A stretch of DNA of 64,000 bases, taken from positions 67,806,698-67,870,697 of the forward strand of contig OX375877.1 in the NCBI GenBank assembly GCA_947359465.1. The letters run 5' to 3'. Both the position numbers and the translations under genes were made by a program. The notes below the pieces were generated by a model that was given only the letters and a program-made list of their open reading frames with translations, made no database searches and had not been told where the DNA came from. Below are positions 43,215 through 54,841 of this stretch, in pieces; within the stretch, counting starts at the first letter, position 1, and every line of letters starts with the position of its first letter. Source of the DNA: Metellina segmentata. Taxonomy: Eukaryota > Arthropoda > Arachnida > Araneae > Tetragnathidae.

Positions 43215-43510
43215 CTTCACTTAGTGGTTTGATCCCGGGTCATCGTCAATAGCCCGTTGTGTTGCTCTAGAACGACGATAACTAAAAAAATTACCAATTA
43301 CCTTCACTTGATGAGTTTAGATTTTTGTTTTGAATAATGTGCTTGATTTGTAAGTCGACGACATGAAAAATTAATCCTATAAAGTCTCATCTGACCGTGG
43401 TTAAAAATTCCGTGGTGCTGTTCTCGGATCTCTCCCTTAGGGGATTGATCCTGGACCGTCGTCACTAGCTCGTTGCGTTTTTCTAGTACGACGTAAATTA
43501 AAAATTACCT
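43215..43510 (+). mobile_element. two SINE 3' fragments
   Basis: 43215-43300 holds GGTTTGATCCCGGGTCATCG to CTAGAACGACGATAACT; 43388-43510 holds CATCTGACCGTGGTTAAAAA to CTAGTACGACGTAAATTAA. Both are in plus orientation and lack heads. They could be one SINE broken by about 85 bp or two truncated copies. Confidence 0.7.
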
Positions 43511-45284
43511 TTACCTATAATGTGTCTGCATCAGTTTCACAGTGTTTTGTGGTTGGGTATCATAATTCAAATACGTCTTTAGCTTCGATCGTTACACGAA
43601 ATGGCATTAGTTCGGGCATTATCCTTGTTCTTATTGTTGATGATAATGACGTAAGAGCGTCCGTCAACGAATTGAATAGCACCAATGTATTTAAAAAACC
43701 GTGTTGATTAGTTCCGATTGGTTAGTTCTGGTATTGGATCAAATGATAATTTTATATTTGTTTGGAAGATAATGTAAGGAAAGGAATGGAGAAAGTATCC
43801 AGATTTACTGTCCATAACTAAGTGTTTTTTTTTTCAGAACACAAAGTAAACTTAAACGATGCAGTTGGTCTCAAAACGAAGTATGTAGGATTTTTGGGAG
43901 GTTGTGTAAATAGAATTGTAAGAATGACCAAATCTTCAAGTTAAATCACTTCTTTCAAATTTCTTTTATCACATTTTATTATTCCTCTGCCTTTTATTCC
44001 CTTTTATGAGCACATTAAGAATAAAATTATTCTGGAGTCGTTTATAAATTTTTTTACATAAAAATCTGTCTCTATTAACATATCTACATATTATTTTATG
44101 CTACTGTATATTATTAGAAAAAGCTGTTTCTCAATCCAACTTATTTAGTTACCATAACAACCATTGTTCCTATTCCCACATGACAAATGATGCTAACAAT
44201 TCGCTCAATAACAAGTACGACCACACTGATATTACTTTCAACTGTTCTTCCTTTGGCAGATGCAACTAATGACACAAGTACACGTTATTAGCACGAGGAA
44301 AACATTGGAGTAGGAAATTTGTTATTATTTCCTACTGTGTATCCTAACTCGTTTTTAATATAGGTTTCGTTCTGTGCAAATATTCTTTAAATAAAGTATT
44401 ACATTCAGTTTTTAAAATGTTTCTACTTCAGTAAGTTTCAATAAGCTAATAACCATATCACATCACCATTGCGTTTTTACTTTTTTTTTTTGGAAAATTC
44501 TTCTTTTCTTTCATTAAAGTAATTAGATTTCTCTCTAGAATCTTTTACTAATATTCAATCAAGCATTCTAATCCCTCACATCTGGGTTCTCTTCAACATC
44601 AGCATGCCTCTCCTCATTTCAAAAGAAGTCATAAATGTAGATTTGTTTTTATTCCACCACCGTCATTTCCGCGTACGACGCACATTGATTCCGTGGTGTA
44701 CCGAATTTTCCAATTGCGTTTCCGAAGAACAGAACGTGACTAGTTGCTCTGAAACATTCTCGTTCGCAGAGAATGGAACCCTAAAAAAATACTTCCTCCT
44801 TGTGAAAAGAGAAAGCGCTCTCTGTATACGAGAAATAAAGTGAAAAAGAAAACAAATTTTTTAGAAATTTGACACGGAGTTGGTGGATGTATTGATTGAA
44901 TAAGTAATGCGTAGTTTTGGTTTTGGTGTTCGTATAAATAGTCTAAGATATTGGTGGTGGTTGATTTATTTTTCTAGCGGTGTTAACCCTCTGTGTCGTT
45001 TCACAGAGATATCTCGTCCATCAAGATTTGACCAATTTTGCTAATGACGAGATAACTTCGCCCATCAAGCTCTGGTAAGTATTCTTCAAACGACGGTATA
45101 CCCCGATGAGAGAACCACCAGAAGTGTTGACTCCCAAAATATTTTGATTAATTGATAATTCTTTATAATTGTAGTGAGATCGATAGAGACAACTAGGGTA
45201 AAAGCCTTCTAAATGACGATGGGATCCAGGCGGATGCGATGGAAACAGAAAATGGCAGGTCTCCTCTCAAAGAACGAAATAGGT
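43511..45284. other. no recognised gene
   Basis: AT-rich. Frames at 43522-43707 (61 codons) and 44604-44843 (79 codons) are unrecognised. At 44998-45058 the dispersed motif GAGATATCTCGTCCATCAAG then TGCTAATGACGAGATAA is seen in its best-preserved form. Confidence 0.4.
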
Positions 45285-45495
45285 AATTAAATTATTGTCA
45301 CACTGGAGCAATACAACTGGCTATAGGTGACGGTCGGGGATCAATCTCGTAGTGTAAGATCCGAGGATAGCACCTTCTAATTTTGTACCTCACTCGGATG
45401 ACGAGGTCAACACAACTGAGCTGGCACCCTGCTCTCCAAAGTTCTACACCGCCATGGTGAGGACATTTGAGACCCACGACATATTTAATTTACCC
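45285..45495 (-). mobile_element. SINE body fragment (left member of inverted pair)
   Basis: GACGGTCGGGGATCAATCTC, CGGATGACGAGGTCAACACA and GAGCTGGCACCCTGCTCTCC are the reversed SINE body. The head is missing. Confidence 0.75.
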
Positions 45496-45539
45496 TAGCT
45501 CCCACTTATATACTGGCATTCCATTTTAACGAGTTTCGA

Positions 45540-45695
45540 ACATGGAGAATTGGGTGCCAGTTCGAGTGTTGACCTCGTCATCTGACCGTGGTTCAAAATT
45601 TCGTGGCGTTGTCCTGGTAACGTTATGGTGGGGATTGATCACAGACCGTCGCCGATAACCCGTTGTGTTGCTCCAATAAGATGTTAATTAACTTC
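45540..45695 (+). mobile_element. SINE body fragment (right member of inverted pair)
   Basis: GGAGAATTGGGTGCCAGTTC, CATCTGACCGTGGTTCAAAA and CCCGTTGTGTTGCTCC, in the opposite orientation to the fragment 45 bp upstream. The pair could fold into a long hairpin if transcribed. The head is missing here too. Confidence 0.75.
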
Positions 45696-47544
45696 CTACC
45701 GAAACCTGAAATAATTACTGAGATCAATTCTGTCGATGATGTTCTGATAATATCTTATGAACATTCTCCCCCCCCCATTTTAGGAAAGTTTTCTTCATTA
45801 ATTAATAATTATATCTTAACTGAGTATGAGACAATGACACTATCATAGATTTATTCAAAAACGTGGTAGATTTGTAAAAGATCCAAAGCCGTTAATCATA
45901 TTGACATGGGTCAAAATTTTGACGAATATTTTAACGACACAAATATTTTCTACATGCAAAATCAAGGAGGATTTTTCGGTTGAATAAAAACTTCCAAAAC
46001 TGCATCAGTGGTTGGCTTAAATAACGCATTGTTACGTCGTGGGTATAGTTTACGTGGCGAGTGGCTTGAAGGTAATTAAAACGACATTTAAAATTACAGC
46101 ACATTTAATTAATTATAGAAGATATACATATAAGTTAAAACTATTTCGAGGCTAATAGATATTGTACACAAATAGGGTTTCAGTCCCGCGGATTCAATCG
46201 GAGCAGAGTCGTTCTGCGTCCGTTCAGGCTCCTGCGTTCCACGATTCTCCCTTTTCCTCGAGAGAAGACCCCACACGTTCTTCCGAAGCCGCTACAGTTC
46301 GAAGACTATTGGGATATCCCCCATCAGATCATAAATTCATGGACCACCATGAAAGATGTGGTCAGAGAGACTCCCTACGACGCTACAGTATTACGAATTT
46401 CAAAAAGGTTGGAACTATTGAATAAAGGCACCACACCTTCATATTAAAATATACTCATGCCTTTAAACAATGAACTACAGATGAAATATAGGAACACAAG
46501 TGCCACCTACCGACATATTCTTTGCCTCAATGCATTCCAAGTCAGCTTCCTCCTTGTCAAGCAGCATGGACACCGTCGTATTCTCAGACGTCACATCTGG
46601 AAAAGGGAGATTGGAATTGTCACTACACTCACATTGTTGAAGAGTTCAATCAATACAGTAAATAAGAAGCCTTTAATACCGAATTTTTTAAACAAAAGTC
46701 TATTTTATTCTCCCCGATGCATTACGGGAGTCATTCTTCAGGATGGTTTGGTATAAGAAGCTCTCATTGTTCGATTCGTAGGCAGATCTGGACGGAGGAA
46801 AGACTCTAGATTCAATTTATATGCAAATCATTTCTTTGTGTATTGGCAACCAAAGAAATCACGAAGATGATGATGTGGATAACTTATCGAATTATCAAAG
46901 CGGGTTTCGTTAAATAAGACATAAAAGCAATTCTCTATTTGGCATTACGAGGAATAAGAGGATTTGGAGAAAAAAGTCATGCATAATTTCAAAATGAATC
47001 CATAACCGAAATTTGTTTTGAAAATTAGCTCTTCTTTTAAAAGGATAGTTTTGGAGTTGTTTACTGTTTTGTATTGTATAAATCTTCCTTATTTTTAATT
47101 TTCACCTAGAAGTGACTGAATAAAATCCTTTAATTTGGTTACGTAAGTCAACGACGAAGCGGATTATACACGAAATACCTTTGACAATCTTTAAATGATA
47201 GTAAATTGCGAAATTTTCGTTAAAGATTTCATTCTCCTTTTTGATTCTATTCATTTTTCACATCACAAAAATGTTCAATTAAATATTTAATGTTAATCCC
47301 TACTTCATCTTATTCTTAATGGATAATCTAAGTCACTGTTTTCAGTCCCTTTTACGAAGAGAGTTCGACTGACTATTTATCTTTTAGTGCCATCCTTTTA
47401 AGAATTTTGTACAAACATTCTCTGTTTCGTGAAGCTCTTAACATTTAAAAATATCCAATAGCGGGTTTTAGCTTTGATGATGGGTTGGGATGTGATGTGA
47501 GGCGCAAGGATAATATTTGGCCATATTGTGCCAAACATAAGCAT
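45696..47544. other. no known gene; possible unassigned exons
   Basis: A plus frame at 46162-46425 (VPRIQSEQSRSASVQAPAFH...) is serine- and arginine-rich with GC-richer codons. A minus frame at about 46488-46640 reads CSDNSNLPFPDVTSENTTVS and MLLDKEEADLECIEAK before a GTAGGT donor-like site. Both have a protein-like look, but no domain is recognised and no gene structure links them. The remainder is AT-rich. Confidence 0.25.
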
Positions 47545-47796
47545 CAAGTAATGGACATACATTTTCAAGTAATGGACATACATTTTCAAGTAATGGACAT
47601 ACATTTTCAAGTAATGGACATACATTTTCAAGTAATGGACATACATTTTCAAGTAATGGACATACATTTTCAAGTAATGGACATACAGCATCAAGTAATG
47701 GGCATACAGCATCAAGTAATGAACATACAGCATCAAGTAATGAACATACAGCATCAAGTAATGGACATACAGCATCAAGTAATGGACATTCACACA
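47545..47796 (+). repeat. 21-bp minisatellite, 12 units
   Basis: Twelve units of CAAGTAATGGACATACA with either TTTT or GCAT at the end. The first six units are type one and the next six are of the GCAT type with point changes. Because 21 is a multiple of three and the unit lacks stops in several frames, open frames run through on both strands (QVMDIHF on plus). These are not evidence of a gene. Confidence 0.97.
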
Positions 47797-48139
47797 CTGG
47801 AAAGTTTTATCAACACAGAAACGAGAAATACATCCTTGCAGTAATCAAACGGGCGCTGCTACCATTATCATATTTTAATTTTGAAAGGATAAGTAATATA
47901 AGTAATCAATACAATAATATTTAGCATTAGGAACGGAAAACCTACCCCTCACCCTCGAAAGAAAGTTAATCACTATGGTAACTCAGCATCTTTACACGTG
48001 TCCTATGATTGTGTGTAGCAAGCTTTGGACTTCTATTTCAGTTATCAAGATATTTTGTATTTGTTTAAGCTTCAAATTACAACGCTGTGAATCGACTTTC
48101 GCAGGAGTTGTCTCACTATCACGTTAGGAATTCTGTCTT
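47797..48139. other. no recognised gene
   Basis: Short spacer between the minisatellite and a SINE, without features. Confidence 0.4.
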
Positions 48140-48151
48140 ACAACTATTAAA

Positions 48152-48449
48152 GGTAGCTCAGTTGAAAGAGCAACGGATTAGAAACTGTAAAGTTGCGAGT
48201 TCGAAACTAGGTCCAGCCAAGGACCGTCGTGTTCGCGGAGGCTGATTCACGTTAAATCTATCATGGCCTCAAACATTCTCACGTTGTCGTGGTCTGCACG
48301 TTTGGAGAGTGGTATGCCAACTCAGGTGGATTCGTCATTTGATCGTGGTACAAAATTACGAGGCGTTGTCTTCGGATATTTTCATTCCGGATAGATGCCG
48401 GACCGCCTCCAGTAACTCGCCAGTGTTGTTCTAGTGCGACTTTAATTAA
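48152..48449 (+). mobile_element. tRNA-headed SINE
   Basis: The head GGTAGCTCAGTTGAAAGAGC has a good A box, and GAGTTCGAAAC a B box. The body and tail match 34858. The flanks CAACTATTAAAGG (48141-48153) and CAACCTATCAAGG (48450-48462) are an imperfect target duplication. It looks more diverged than the SINE at 54510. Confidence 0.85.
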
Positions 48450-48462
48450 CAACCTATCAAGG

Positions 48463-50171
48463 GTGTGTGTGATGAATATGCGCTGGATTATATAGATGGA
48501 TTTATAATGCATAGGATTTGAGTCCACATTAAATTGTAGAATTGTTGAGAAATTCAGAAATGGAATTAAGGGGATACGGTACCTTTTATTTTCATATTAA
48601 CAACAAAATGTTTTAGTGTACTTTATTCCAATACACATTAAATATATATTACAAAAGAAACGAACAGTATTTTAACAGTAAAAATAATTAAATAATTCAA
48701 TTTTTATAAAATATTTTAATATTTTCAAATTCTTACTCTATCTGCAAATTTTAATTTTTTTCAAATATTATTTTTATGAAGTCTTTTTTACATTTTTGTG
48801 CATGGTCTTACATGTACCACAGTTATTTCTTATTTTACAAGTATTTTTTTTGTAACAAATACTGTGAGTAACATCAATTTAAGAAATATAGTTAATTTTT
48901 GAAAACATAACTATATTTCCACATTTATATTTCATGCACAATGTTATCAAGCATAATATAATGAACAACAAAAAAAAAATTTCAAATCTCTCCATCAATT
49001 ACATTAGAAACCTTAGCAATTTAAACACACTAAAGTCGTGAAAAATAAAAAGCCGAGAAAAAGCACTTTGACGTTTCGAATGCTTTCGGTTCTTATATTC
49101 GATAGAAAAATTTGAATACTTTGCTAAATAATCTAGCCACAGCAGTATAGTTTCTTTAAAGTTGTATAATTAATAAGTGAAATAAAAAATTAGTCAATAT
49201 TTTGATCAATTTTAGGATAATGTATCCCCTTAAAGAAATATGTTAACGTATTTTATAATTGCATTTCCTGCGAAAGAGAAGAGTGATTAGTCGCATATTT
49301 TTTTCAGCTTACCCATTCTACCCGAGTAACGCCGAGTACTTCTGCCCACGCAGGAGTACTTGGCTTTACTCGAGTTTAATTTGTAAATTAATGTCTATAG
49401 GCCTAGGTTTAACTGTTATTAAATACTCCCCCGCAAGGGATAAAATCTGTTTTTCTGTGGAAGACAGTGTAGTAAGTTTGGAATGCTTCACATGAGGTAA
49501 GTGCTTGATTAATGTAGAGAGCTGTAGCTTTTGAGTGTTAACATTTGGCTTATTAATTTTTAAAAATAAAGATAAGATGTAACCCTAAACACGATAAAAT
49601 TTTCGTTCCATCTAATTGTGGCATAAATAAATTAAAATAATAAAACTGAAAAAGTATTGCGAATATGTGATTATACATAAATAAGAGCCGAAAATATTTA
49701 ATAAAAGTTAAACAACCCTTTTCCAAAGCATTCTTTAAAAGTTGGTATATTGCTTATCGTCAGTAATAACGATGGTACTTGTAAAAAAAAATCACAGTTT
49801 GAGACAAAATGGGATGTAAGCTTTTATGACTGAAACATATGTAAAACAAGTCTGCCTTCTAGTAATACAATATTGAATTAAGGAATTTACCAATTTGATG
49901 CTGGAAACACTAGTTTTTTTGTGTGTGTGCACATTAATAAATCATTTACACACCAAAAATCTTATCTTTTAGTTGTGCCCCTATTGAAGCCCATGATCTA
50001 TGTAATTGTTTTGACATATATTATGACTTTTTTTGTCTTTATAAGTTCTACTGTAATTTTATTTCTATTAATCTCCAAAATAGTGAATTGGCAGACTTTC
50101 GAAGTCCAAATGGATCGATATAGAAATCAATTTTCTACGTCATTTTTTTTTTTTTTGGTTGGCTTAGGTTC
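48463..50171. other. no gene; one imperfect hairpin
   Basis: Strongly AT-rich. At 49318-49378 CTACCCGAGTAACGCCGAGT and ACTTGGCTTTACTCGAGT form an imperfect hairpin around GCCCACGCAGG. Frames of 78-84 codons (49259 and 49921) are unrecognised; the second is hydrophobic. Confidence 0.4.
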
Positions 50172-50184
50172 ATAAATTGAACGT

Positions 50185-50406
50185 GGCGACCAACCGGTCT
50201 AATAGTTAAGGTGTTGGCCTCTGGATCGGAAGGTTCCTGGTTCGAATCCGGGGTCAGGGCATGGATGTAATTGTGCTGTCCTTAGTTAGGGGTAGTGATG
50301 GTCGCCCATTGGGTGCCCCTTCACAAATGACCATCGCTTCCCGGCCTTGCAGTGGCTTATGATTAGCAATCGAGTGCCCGCCGTAGTTAAAAAAAATATT
50401 AAATAA
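50185..50406 (+). mobile_element. SINE, poly(A) subtype, 13-bp target duplication
   Basis: 222 bp between perfect copies of ATAAATTGAACGT (50172-50184 and 50407-50419). The tRNA-like head has GACCAACCGGTCTAATAGTT and GGTTCGAATCC. The body (GGGGTAGTGATGGTCGCCCA to GGCCTTGCAGTGGC) matches the minus-strand copy at 32909. It ends in an A-rich tail. Confidence 0.92.
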
Positions 50407-50419
50407 ATAAATTGAACGT

Positions 50420-50550
50420 AGGTTTGTCATCTGACCGCGGTTCAAAATTAAGAGGTGTCCTCGAATCTGTCCCTTCGGGGTGAAATCCGAACCATTGCAA
50501 ATTGTTTGTTGGGATCGTTTTGTTGTGTCAGTGTAATGTTAATTCAAGTA
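50420..50550 (+). mobile_element. older SINE 3' fragment
   Basis: CATCTGACCGCGGTTCAAAA and CCTCGAATCTGTCCCTTCGG are the common SINE body, diverged and headless. The 50185 insertion lies against it. Confidence 0.65.
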
Positions 50551-50665
50551 CCAACCAACCAAGTAAGGTAGATTACGAGCATTGGTTTCTTTGGAGTTTT
50601 ATGGCTATATTTGGTCATGCCGCGCCAGACACAAGACATACGATACCACGTAAGAACATACACTA

Positions 50666-51237
50666 CACTACCCTACAATAATTGACTGGACAGTAAGATG
50701 TGATGGTATAAGGGAAAGAATACATGCTTTAATAGGGGGACTGTCCCTCATGTCCTGCAATTGCACTAACAACCCTTCTGGGCATACTTTCCAAGAAGGT
50801 TTTGATACACAGCTGTGGGCATTTGTGTCCATTCCTGCTGCAATAATGTCGCCAGCTCGGCTGTAGATTTCGGACGTGATTCCCTGGTCCGTAAGCGACG
50901 CTCTAACTCGTCCCACAAATGTTCTATGGGGCTTAGGTTGGGACTCTGAGCAGGCCAGGGATGACGTTTTACATCCATATCTTCATACCACTGCTTTACA
51001 GAGGCTGAAACAGGACATGAAGCTTTGTCGTCCTGGATGTAACATTCGTCCATTCCATAAAATGGCCAGTTGCGTAGGAAGAACCTGACTGTCCAAAACG
51101 TTCATGTAGGCGTCGGCGTTCAATTGACCAGGAATAACATGCAAAGGTCCTAGGCCATACCACGAAAAACACCCCCAAACAAGTAGTCGGACCTTATACA
51201 AATCCGCTGGCGTCCGGTCCATCATTGTAGGGTAGCG
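50666..51237 (-). mobile_element. deleted Tc1-like element, sister of 33816
   Basis: 572 bp with ends CACTACCCTACAATAATTGA and, reversed, CGCTACCCTACAATGATGGA; TA on both sides (50664-50665 and 51238-51239). The deletion junction is the same as in the 33816 copy. Confidence 0.9.
50766..51215 (-). pseudogene. Tc1-like transposase, C-terminal part
   Basis: Reads [20 protein letters not shown], then [17 protein letters not shown], then after a frameshift near 51050 [20 protein letters not shown], with the second catalytic aspartate. RHPWPAQSPNLSPIEHLWDE follows with the glutamate and the frame runs to LERRLRTRESRPKSTAELAT. It is better preserved than its sister. HTH and first catalytic residue are missing. 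Confidence 0.9.
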
Positions 51238-51354
51238 TACCCACAAAATTAAAGCTGTCTTTTACAGGGAAGAGAGAAATACATACAGGGAGGAAACCAC
51301 CTACGACCCGAAAGGTTACTGGCACAGTGGACTTACCCACTGAGCCACAACGGC

Positions 51355-51430
51355 CCGGCAACGGTCCGGGATCAATCCCGAAGAGAAAGCTCCTAAGACA
51401 CCTCGCAATTCTAAACCACTTACAGATGAG
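51355..51430 (-). mobile_element. SINE fragment
   Basis: CGGCAACGGTCCGGGATCAA and AGACACCTCGCAATTCTAAA are a reversed, short piece of the SINE 3' body. Confidence 0.55.
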
Positions 51431-51439
51431 GAAAACATC

Positions 51440-52159
51440 GTTATGTAAAACTCGTTTCACGTATTTCAACTTGAATAGATGAGTAAAAAAATAAATAGGA
51501 TTAGTGGTGTGCTTTGTGGGATTCTTTTTATGTTGAAGTGGTTTAAATACACTTAAAAAATTAATTTCGCTCTATACTCACCCAAATTAGGTAGGAGCCA
51601 TAAATCTGGATAAAATATCTTAACCGCGCAAGAAAAAACAGCCAAATCGCCGGAAACTAAGATTACAGATTTCAAACCTAAAATGTCATAGCAGCAAACT
51701 TTTCAAGCTGTTTTTAGCCAAAGTGAATGAATTTTTAGAGACTGTATCAAAAACAAACGCTATAAATACGTCTTTAAGGTTCCGTATTTAGAGCTCCTTT
51801 AGAAACCTTGTCACTAACATATGGAGGTTTGCTGACATGAGTGTGGGAGGGTATAATTTAGACTTATGCTATGGAATCTAACGCTGTAAGCCGCGCTTAG
51901 AACATGTTAAAGTGAGTTTTTGTGATGGTTTTTTGAGGTACTTAATATTTGAGGTTTTTCAGATACGTTGTGATGTTTTTCAAGGTTTAGATGACATAAG
52001 GTAAAGTGGTGCTTTTAAAATCTTTTCAAATAGAGGCGCAGCAAAATACTTTTCAAGCCCTAACCGTAATCTCATTTTGAACATAGAATAAAGGTCATAA
52101 AATATTTTCGGTTCCACAGTGTATCACGATTTTCAGTGGGCTCTCGAAGTAAGGGCATG
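51440..52159. other. no recognised gene
   Basis: Unremarkable sequence with a GTGAATGAATTTTTAGAGAC-type stretch, no long frames and no boundaries apart from the SINE target at the end. Confidence 0.4.
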
Positions 52160-52172
52160 AACTAAATGTTGC

Positions 52173-52620
52173 GAGCCGCGGTAGCTGAGTCAGTAGAGCG
52201 TCGGGCTCGCATCAGAAGGGTTGTGGGTTCTGTCCTCGGCGGAGCCTGCAATTCTGATGATTGTGAGATCGGCGCTTCGACCTGGCTAAAGACCGTCGTG
52301 TTCACTAATGGTGACTGGGGCACGTTAAATAGGTCGTGGTCACAAAGTCCCCCATGTTCCCATACCAAATCAATACCTCTGGGGGTATCTGATCAGAGGG
52401 TTATCGGCCTCTGATTGGTATCTAAATTACGATATGTGTGAGTGAATGGATGTATGAAAGGGACCTTCCTATAAAACGGATGCGTCATGTATGCCGAGCA
52501 AAGTCGGACTTCCTCCCAATGGGGCTCAATAACATGGAAGGCGCACCCCCTCGCCTCTTGCCGTCTTCAAAGGGCCTGGCACTCCTCTGGTCTGCCAGTG
52601 TAGGCATTAGAAACAACAAC
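52173..52620 (+). mobile_element. long SINE, separate family, 13-bp duplication
   Basis: 448 bp between perfect copies of AACTAAATGTTGC (52160-52172 and 52621-52633). The head GAGCCGCGGTAGCTGAGTCA with GTAGAGCG gives an A box, and GTTGTGGGTTCTGTCC a B box region. The head looks alanine- or methionine-tRNA-like. The body (GATCGGCGCTTCGACC, GCCCAGAGG-poor middle, CTCGCCTCTTGCCGTCTTCA) differs from the other SINEs. The tail is an (AAC)n repeat. The perfect duplication suggests a young insertion. Confidence 0.9.
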
Positions 52621-52781
52621 AACTAAATGTTGCAGTGCGTAGTTGGTGAGGTAAGGATGTTTTTTTTTAAATAAGTGAAAACACGTAATTAATGTTCGGA
52701 AACTATTTAATATTCCTGGCGATGTCTCTACGCGTTATAAAGTATTTTCCATAACTAGTTAGACCTATATGAAAGAGGTAT

Positions 52782-53056
52782 TCAACTAGTTACCACCGTC
52801 CCAGCCTAGGCCCTTCGGTGTATCCCCACGTAATTTCGAACCACGGTCAGATGACGAGGCAACATCTGAGCTGGCACCCCACTTTCCAAACTTCCACACA
52901 AACCCAACGTGTGGAATTTCGGCCACGACAGATTTAAGGTGCACCATTCGCCTCTACACCATAGGCTCGCAAACATCCATGCCCTGATTCGGATTCGAAC
53001 CACGAACCTTTAGATCTAAAGGCTAACACCTTAACCTCTGTACCGGTTGGTTGGTT
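52782..53056 (-). mobile_element. tRNA-headed SINE with 14-bp duplication
   Basis: Flanked by TATGAAAGAGGTAT (52768-52781) and TATGAAGGAGGTAT (53057-53070). Reversed, it begins AACCAACCGGTACAGAGGTT with B box GGTTCGAATCC and ends in a CTAGTT-type tail. It lacks most of the 3' third found in the 54510 copy. Confidence 0.88.
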
Positions 53057-53228
53057 TATGAAGGAGGTATCTCGCCCTTAGAAAAAATTGACATACCTTG
53101 ATGCCGTGACCCTCAAAATTCAGCAATATCCTGATGACAAGATATCACGCCATAGTCAAAATTGGTCAGAACTTTATAGACGAGACTTTTCATCGAAATT
53201 TTAGGAGGGTAAAGTAAAATTTGTGAAA

Positions 53229-54062
53229 CTAGGGGGTTCCTCCTCCTGCTCCATTACACTTGCCAACCTCCGTAGATAGCTAAGTAATCCCATTTGGTTT
53301 GATTCGCAAACCAACACTCCTTTTGCAGAGTTTTCGATCTCCTGCGACGGCGCGAAACTATCCGGGAAATGACGTCATATCGAGGGCTCCGCTCGTTCGC
53401 CACCCCCGGTGATTGCTACGCAATCCAATACTCCTTTCCCAAGTGATTTCGCTTTTTTTGTACTTTAACTTTTAATGCACCGTAAACTATGTAATACAAG
53501 CATCTGTAACAAACTTTGTCTATTTTCTTCCCTGTACAATTTTGAATAAGCTATGTTTATCTCGTAATTTTCTAATCTGTACTTTCTCGGGAAACCGTCT
53601 GAGAATCGAGAGCAAAAATCTTGTTGAGCCTTTTGGACTTTTGGACCTTTGGGACATGATGTCACAGCGAGTTTCACATCGACTTTAAAATGAAATGGAA
53701 TTTCAACAACTAAGTAAAAAAAATGATTGCTATGGTAATTGTAACTACGATAAATTTTACATCTGCCAAACCCGTTAATTAGAAATGTAACCTTTCATTT
53801 CCGTGAAAAAAAATGTACGCTATCGCAAAATTTTTAATTACAAATTATACTTTTCATCGCATCGAATTTATTTATGAATCGATTAAAAAATAATTATACC
53901 ATAAGAAAGAATACATTCTAAGTCTTCACGAGGTATTTTTAAATTTTAAAACTAATAGTATTAAACTATAGATATGACAGTTTTGGTTTTGAGTCGGAAA
54001 TTACGATCTAAAAGTTCCGTAATTTGTATGGCCAACTTTTAATCGCATCGAATTCATTTATG
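53229..54062 (-). mobile_element. Helitron of the 8726 family, 5'-truncated
   Basis: The plus strand starts CTAGGGGGTTCCTCCTCCTG (3' terminus of a minus-strand element). It has the GGTTTG-ATT-CGCAAACC hairpin and a second 3'-like block at about 53385-53430. Two copies of the internal unit (CGCATCGAATTTATTTATGA at 53872 and CGCATCGAATTCATTTATGG at 54045) follow. The match stops at 54062, so the 5' end is missing. Confidence 0.7.
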
Positions 54063-54493
54063 GAATATTTTGCGTTGCTCATGTAATCCAGACATGACAC
54101 ACGGATTTGTACCTCGCATAGGTAGATTACAAATTTGTGGATAACAGATCTTAATCTAGGTCGCATAAACTGTAATATACTAGGTAGCATAAACTGTATA
54201 AACAAAAGTTGGTTGATTTGGTATTGATGACGCACGATCCATTAAGGGATAATAATATGCCAAAAAAGCAAGATAATAAATAAAAAAAAAAAAGGATTCA
54301 GAAGACATCAGAATAGTAACCCGACCAACAGACATGAATTGGGGAAAAGCAATATAGCACTCGGTTTCAACGGGTCTATGAAACCCCTCCACACTTGAGG
54401 CTGAAGTGTCCCTAAAGGTCATGGACAAAGGTGAGGATTAAGATTAGTTATCGTGCATTAATGTGATTTAATACTCTCAGAGTTTAACGGCTT
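54063..54493. other. no recognised gene
   Basis: Two overlapping minus-strand frames (54008-54235 and 54180-54428) show no domain. A short direct repeat of CATAAACTGTA occurs at 54163 and 54187. Confidence 0.4.
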
Positions 54494-54509
54494 TTCTGGG
54501 AAGTGTAGT

Positions 54510-54825
54510 GCCGACCAACCGGTATAGTGGTTAAGGTGTTAGCCTCTAGATAGGAAGGTTCCTGGTTCGAATCCGGGTCCGGGAATGGATGTTTGTAAGC
54601 GTATGGTGTAGAGGCGGCTGGTGCACTTTAAATCTGTCGTGGCCGAAAGTGGAGTGGAAGTTTGGAGAGTGGGGTACCAGCTCAGGTGTTGCTTCGTCAT
54701 CTGACAGTGGTTCGAAATTACGAGGTGTTGTCCTCGGATCTTTCCCTTAAGGGACTGATCCTGGACCGTCATCAGTAGCCCGTTGTGTTGCTCTAGTACG
54801 ACGTTAACTAAAATTACCATTGCCA
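54510..54825 (+). mobile_element. full-length SINE with 16-bp duplication
   Basis: The best reference copy of the main SINE: 316 bp between TTCTGGGAAGTGTAGT (54494-54509) and TTCTGGGCAGTGTAGT (54826-54841). It starts GCCGACCAACCGGTATAGTG; the A box region is TAGTGGTTAAGG and the B box GGTTCGAATCC. The body runs through GGTGTAGAGGCGGCTGGTGC, CAGCTCAGGTGTTGCTTCGT and GGGACTGATCCTGGACC. The tail is CTCTAGTACGACGTTAACTA followed by AAATTACCA. RNA polymerase III transcription is expected from the boxes. Confidence 0.95.
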
Positions 54826-54841
54826 TTCTGGGCAGTGTAGT

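Noticed and set aside
47398..47844. Long open frames on both strands of 109-131 codons
   Set aside because: They come from the 21-bp minisatellite, whose unit has no stops in several frames; no domain or start context supports a gene.
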